Positions 20,198-22,285 of a stretch of DNA of 22,285 bases are shown one piece after another. Source of the DNA: Pelargonium nanum. Its lineage: Eukaryota > Streptophyta > Magnoliopsida > Geraniales > Geraniaceae. Made by a program: the position numbers and the translations under genes. The notes under the pieces are model-generated. The model did not search any database, was not told where the DNA came from, and worked only from the letters and a program-made list of their open reading frames with translations. The DNA lies in the NCBI GenBank assembly GCA_036897485.1, contig JAYMTF010001604.1, forward strand, positions 1 through 22,285, given 5' to 3'. Positions within the stretch are counted from its first letter, which is position 1; the number at the start of each line of letters is the position of its first letter.

Positions 20198-21947
20198 TTT
20201 GATCTGTGTGTAATATATTTTTTGATTTGTTGATGATCAGATTGTTTGTTATATCAAAATTCTTTTATTTGTTATAATTTGGTGAAGAAAGTTGGTGCTT
20301 GTGTGTTTGGTATTTTTGTTTTGTTGGATTTGTTTTTGGATTTACATTTTAGACATGCAAGCCAATACACTCTTTAAAAATATACTCACTGAATGGTTTC
20401 TCACTCTCATTTCGGAAAAAGCTTATGAATCTCTAGTATGGCGATTTCGATCTGAATTCACACATTCAACATTTATCTGACTTGATCCAATCTGATGAAT
20501 TTATTTAATGAAATTTCATGTATGGTCAGAAGAATTCACAATGAAGAGTTATTTTGAAACAAATGGAGTTTTTGTAATTAATCTCACAATAATAATATTA
20601 TTATAATTAAGTCAGTTATTATGGTTTGAGTTTGATACAACTTCTAACTTACAACACATGTTTATGAGGATAATGAACATCATTAATTAACTTTCTCAAT
20701 TTTCTGAATTAAAAAAAAAAACTTTTTAAATTTTCTCAAAATAAAAACTAGAACATTCATTTTGAAACGAAGTATCAATTTGGTTAGATAAATTCGATAT
20801 TTATCGTTGTGTGTTTTGCACGTGACATTCATTTTATTCTTAAATTATCAAATGTCCTAACAATCTCAAAATAACCTTAACTTAATCTCATATCACTACT
20901 TATTTTCAGTTTATATTTCTCTTCAATTAACATATGGGTTCATGTCCAATATAAGACCATAACTAAATAAATTTGAGAGCTAAAAAATGTTTTTTTCATT
21001 TCGCAAGTATGATATAAGTCATTTGAAACGTTCTTGTTCTTCAATCTCTCAACTATATAAACTTTTGCTAAGCTTCCAAGCAAGTCATGACATTAAAAAT
21101 GGATAGTCACCACCACAATCTTGATCCAACAGAAAAAAAGAATATTACTAGCAAATAATTATATATGTGTTGTGTGTGTTCAACATGTATAATATATTTG
21201 GGTTTGAAGTATGAAGTTTGAACAGAACATATACATGATTGTTTTGTGCTTGACATTACTTTATCATGAACCATGATTCTAAAAAAAGTAGAAATAAGAT
21301 TCTTAATTTGATTTTTAGGGTGGTAGGGAATGAATATGTAAATTACAATATGCTGCCTTTTTATTTTATTGTTATCTTATGCAAAAATGCAAAACATCTC
21401 AACATTATAAAAACAATGTTTAACAATAAACTAAAAGTAGCCGTTTTGACCTCCATAAATTAATTATATATTTTCCTAAAAAAACAGAAGCATATTGACT
21501 GCTATCTATGCATGATCTTTCCTGGAAATTTCCTATAAAAAGAAAAAAAAAGTTTCAATTATTAAATTGGATAAAATTGAATCTTCAAAGCTATAAAACG
21601 ACTGTGTTGTGGACGGTACCGTACATGATGGTGGTGGTGATATAGATTGATGTTTACACCTGATAATTGTTTGCATAAATTATCATACAGTTGTTGAATA
21701 ATATTATGAACACCAACGTATATGGATATTTTGTCAAAATTGAATCTTCCATTTGAAATTTGAACCATCTTATTTGTCAAAATGAACTTATTAGTAAAGA
21801 GTCTACATGCAATGTAAATACTTCTAGTTTAGTTGGCAAAGTACATATTTTATATTTTTATAATTTAAAATTAAATTTAACAAATAACAATCATGTTCTG
21901 TTTAGAGAAAGACTGAAATCCAATTAACTCTATTGAAAGCTCGCTAC
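20198..21947. other. AT-rich intergenic region downstream of the zinc-finger gene
   Basis: The first part is zinc-finger gene 3' UTR. The rest is AT-rich with a small palindrome AATAATAATATTATTA around 20588-20603. An isolated TATATAAA at 21054-21061 is followed by a 19-codon open frame (21099-21158, beginning MDSHHHNLDP). A 19-residue product is too weak to call as a gene. No transposon ends or RNA genes were recognised. Confidence 0.5.
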
Positions 21948-22119
21948 TAGGGTTTGTGTCTCTCTTTCTCTCTACCGTTTTGAGAGTCGAATAGGGTTTT
22001 TGTTTAGCTACGGCTGCTTTTGATTTCAAAGCGGCGGCAGTCTTTTGATTTTACATGTAACAAATTGCGGTCTTTCTCGTTCTGATAGCGAGTTTTGCTT
22101 TGATAGCAAGTTAGGGTTT
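21948..22119 (+). promoter_or_regulatory. Putative gene leader with three telo-box motifs
   Basis: TAGGGTTT (telo-box AAACCCTA read on the other strand) occurs three times, at 21948-21955, 21992-21999 and 22112-22119. A CT-rich tract (GTGTCTCTCTTTCTCTCTACC, about 21955-21975) accompanies them. Telo-boxes and CT tracts cluster near plant transcription starts, so this is probably the promoter-proximal leader of a plus-strand gene beginning near the right edge. Confidence 0.45.
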
Positions 22120-22155
22120 TGTTAGATTTTGCAGTTTGCAGCATAGATTTGCGGT

Positions 22156-22285
22156 ATGTTTTTTGTTTGGCGTTCAGGGCAGCAAGAGATGATTGCAGAG
22201 AAGGAGAATGTGGCTTGGAAGGTGGTGATATGGTCAGAGTCATCGGATCAGACTTCGAGTTTGTTGTCGGATCAGATGGCATACA
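22156..22285 (+). CDS. Possible start of an unidentified gene, cut by right edge
   Basis: A frame open to the window end starts at ATG 22156 (MFFVWRSGQQE) with a second in-frame ATG at 22189 (MIAEKENVAWKVVIWSESSD). The second has the better start context (AGAGATGATT). The upstream in-frame stop TAG lies at 22144-22146. It follows a telo-box and CT-rich leader, which supports a gene start, but only 43 codons are visible and I recognise no family. The antisense frame at 22004-22282 is also open; I judge the plus strand more likely because of the leader signals. Confidence 0.35.
   Translation, partial: MFFVWRSGQQEMIAEKENVAWKVVIWSESSDQTSSLLSDQMAY

Noticed and set aside
22004-22282. 92-codon minus-strand open frame at the right edge
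   Set aside because: It is antisense to a telo-box and CT-rich leader and a plus-strand open frame; no domain recognised. Not excluded, but less likely.

Overview
This is a plant nuclear window, most likely from a eudicot and possibly an asterid. The evidence is AT-rich intergenic DNA, many short GT-AG introns, a chloroplast-type transit peptide on a lysine-biosynthesis enzyme, a plant-type kinesin-5 with 22 coding exons, a plant-specific ZAT-type QALGGH zinc-finger gene, and plant repeat types (Stowaway-like termini, a SINE-like tRNA-derived insert). All exon boundaries were read by hand from reading frame, splice consensus and remembered family proteins. No alignment was run.

Layout. (1) Positions 1-764, minus strand: the 5' end of a small coiled-coil protein gene running off the left edge. 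Its intron holds a GC-rich imperfect hairpin. (2) 765-2940: gene-poor, with a GC-rich degenerate minisatellite (1492-1825), a TTTA microsatellite and a second hairpin (2605-2671). (3) 2940-11066: a tandem duplication of a complete diaminopimelate epimerase (DAPF) gene with promoter, nine exons and 3' region, on the plus strand. Copy 1 (3126-6736, 365 aa) keeps every family active-site residue I could place. Copy 2 (7410-10819, 364 aa) has intact frame and splice sites but is altered at three of the most conserved positions. (4) 11681-17908: a mitotic kinesin-5 gene with a perfect M-phase promoter element, a 5'-UTR intron, a full motor domain, a long coiled-coil stalk and a BimC-box tail (1052 aa). 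(5) 19503-20197: an intronless C1-2i C2H2 zinc-finger repressor gene (177 aa) with a TATA box and stress-type promoter elements. (6) 20198-21947: AT-rich intergenic DNA. (7) 21948-22285: probably the 5' leader and first codons of another plus-strand gene cut by the right edge.

The genes do not form a pathway or operon; they are ordinary neighbouring plant genes (lysine synthesis, spindle motor, stress transcription factor). The most interesting biology is the divergent second DAPF copy. It looks like an expressed-type gene whose protein has lost an asparagine that binds substrate and the glycine after the second catalytic cysteine, which suggests a pseudoenzyme or a changed function.
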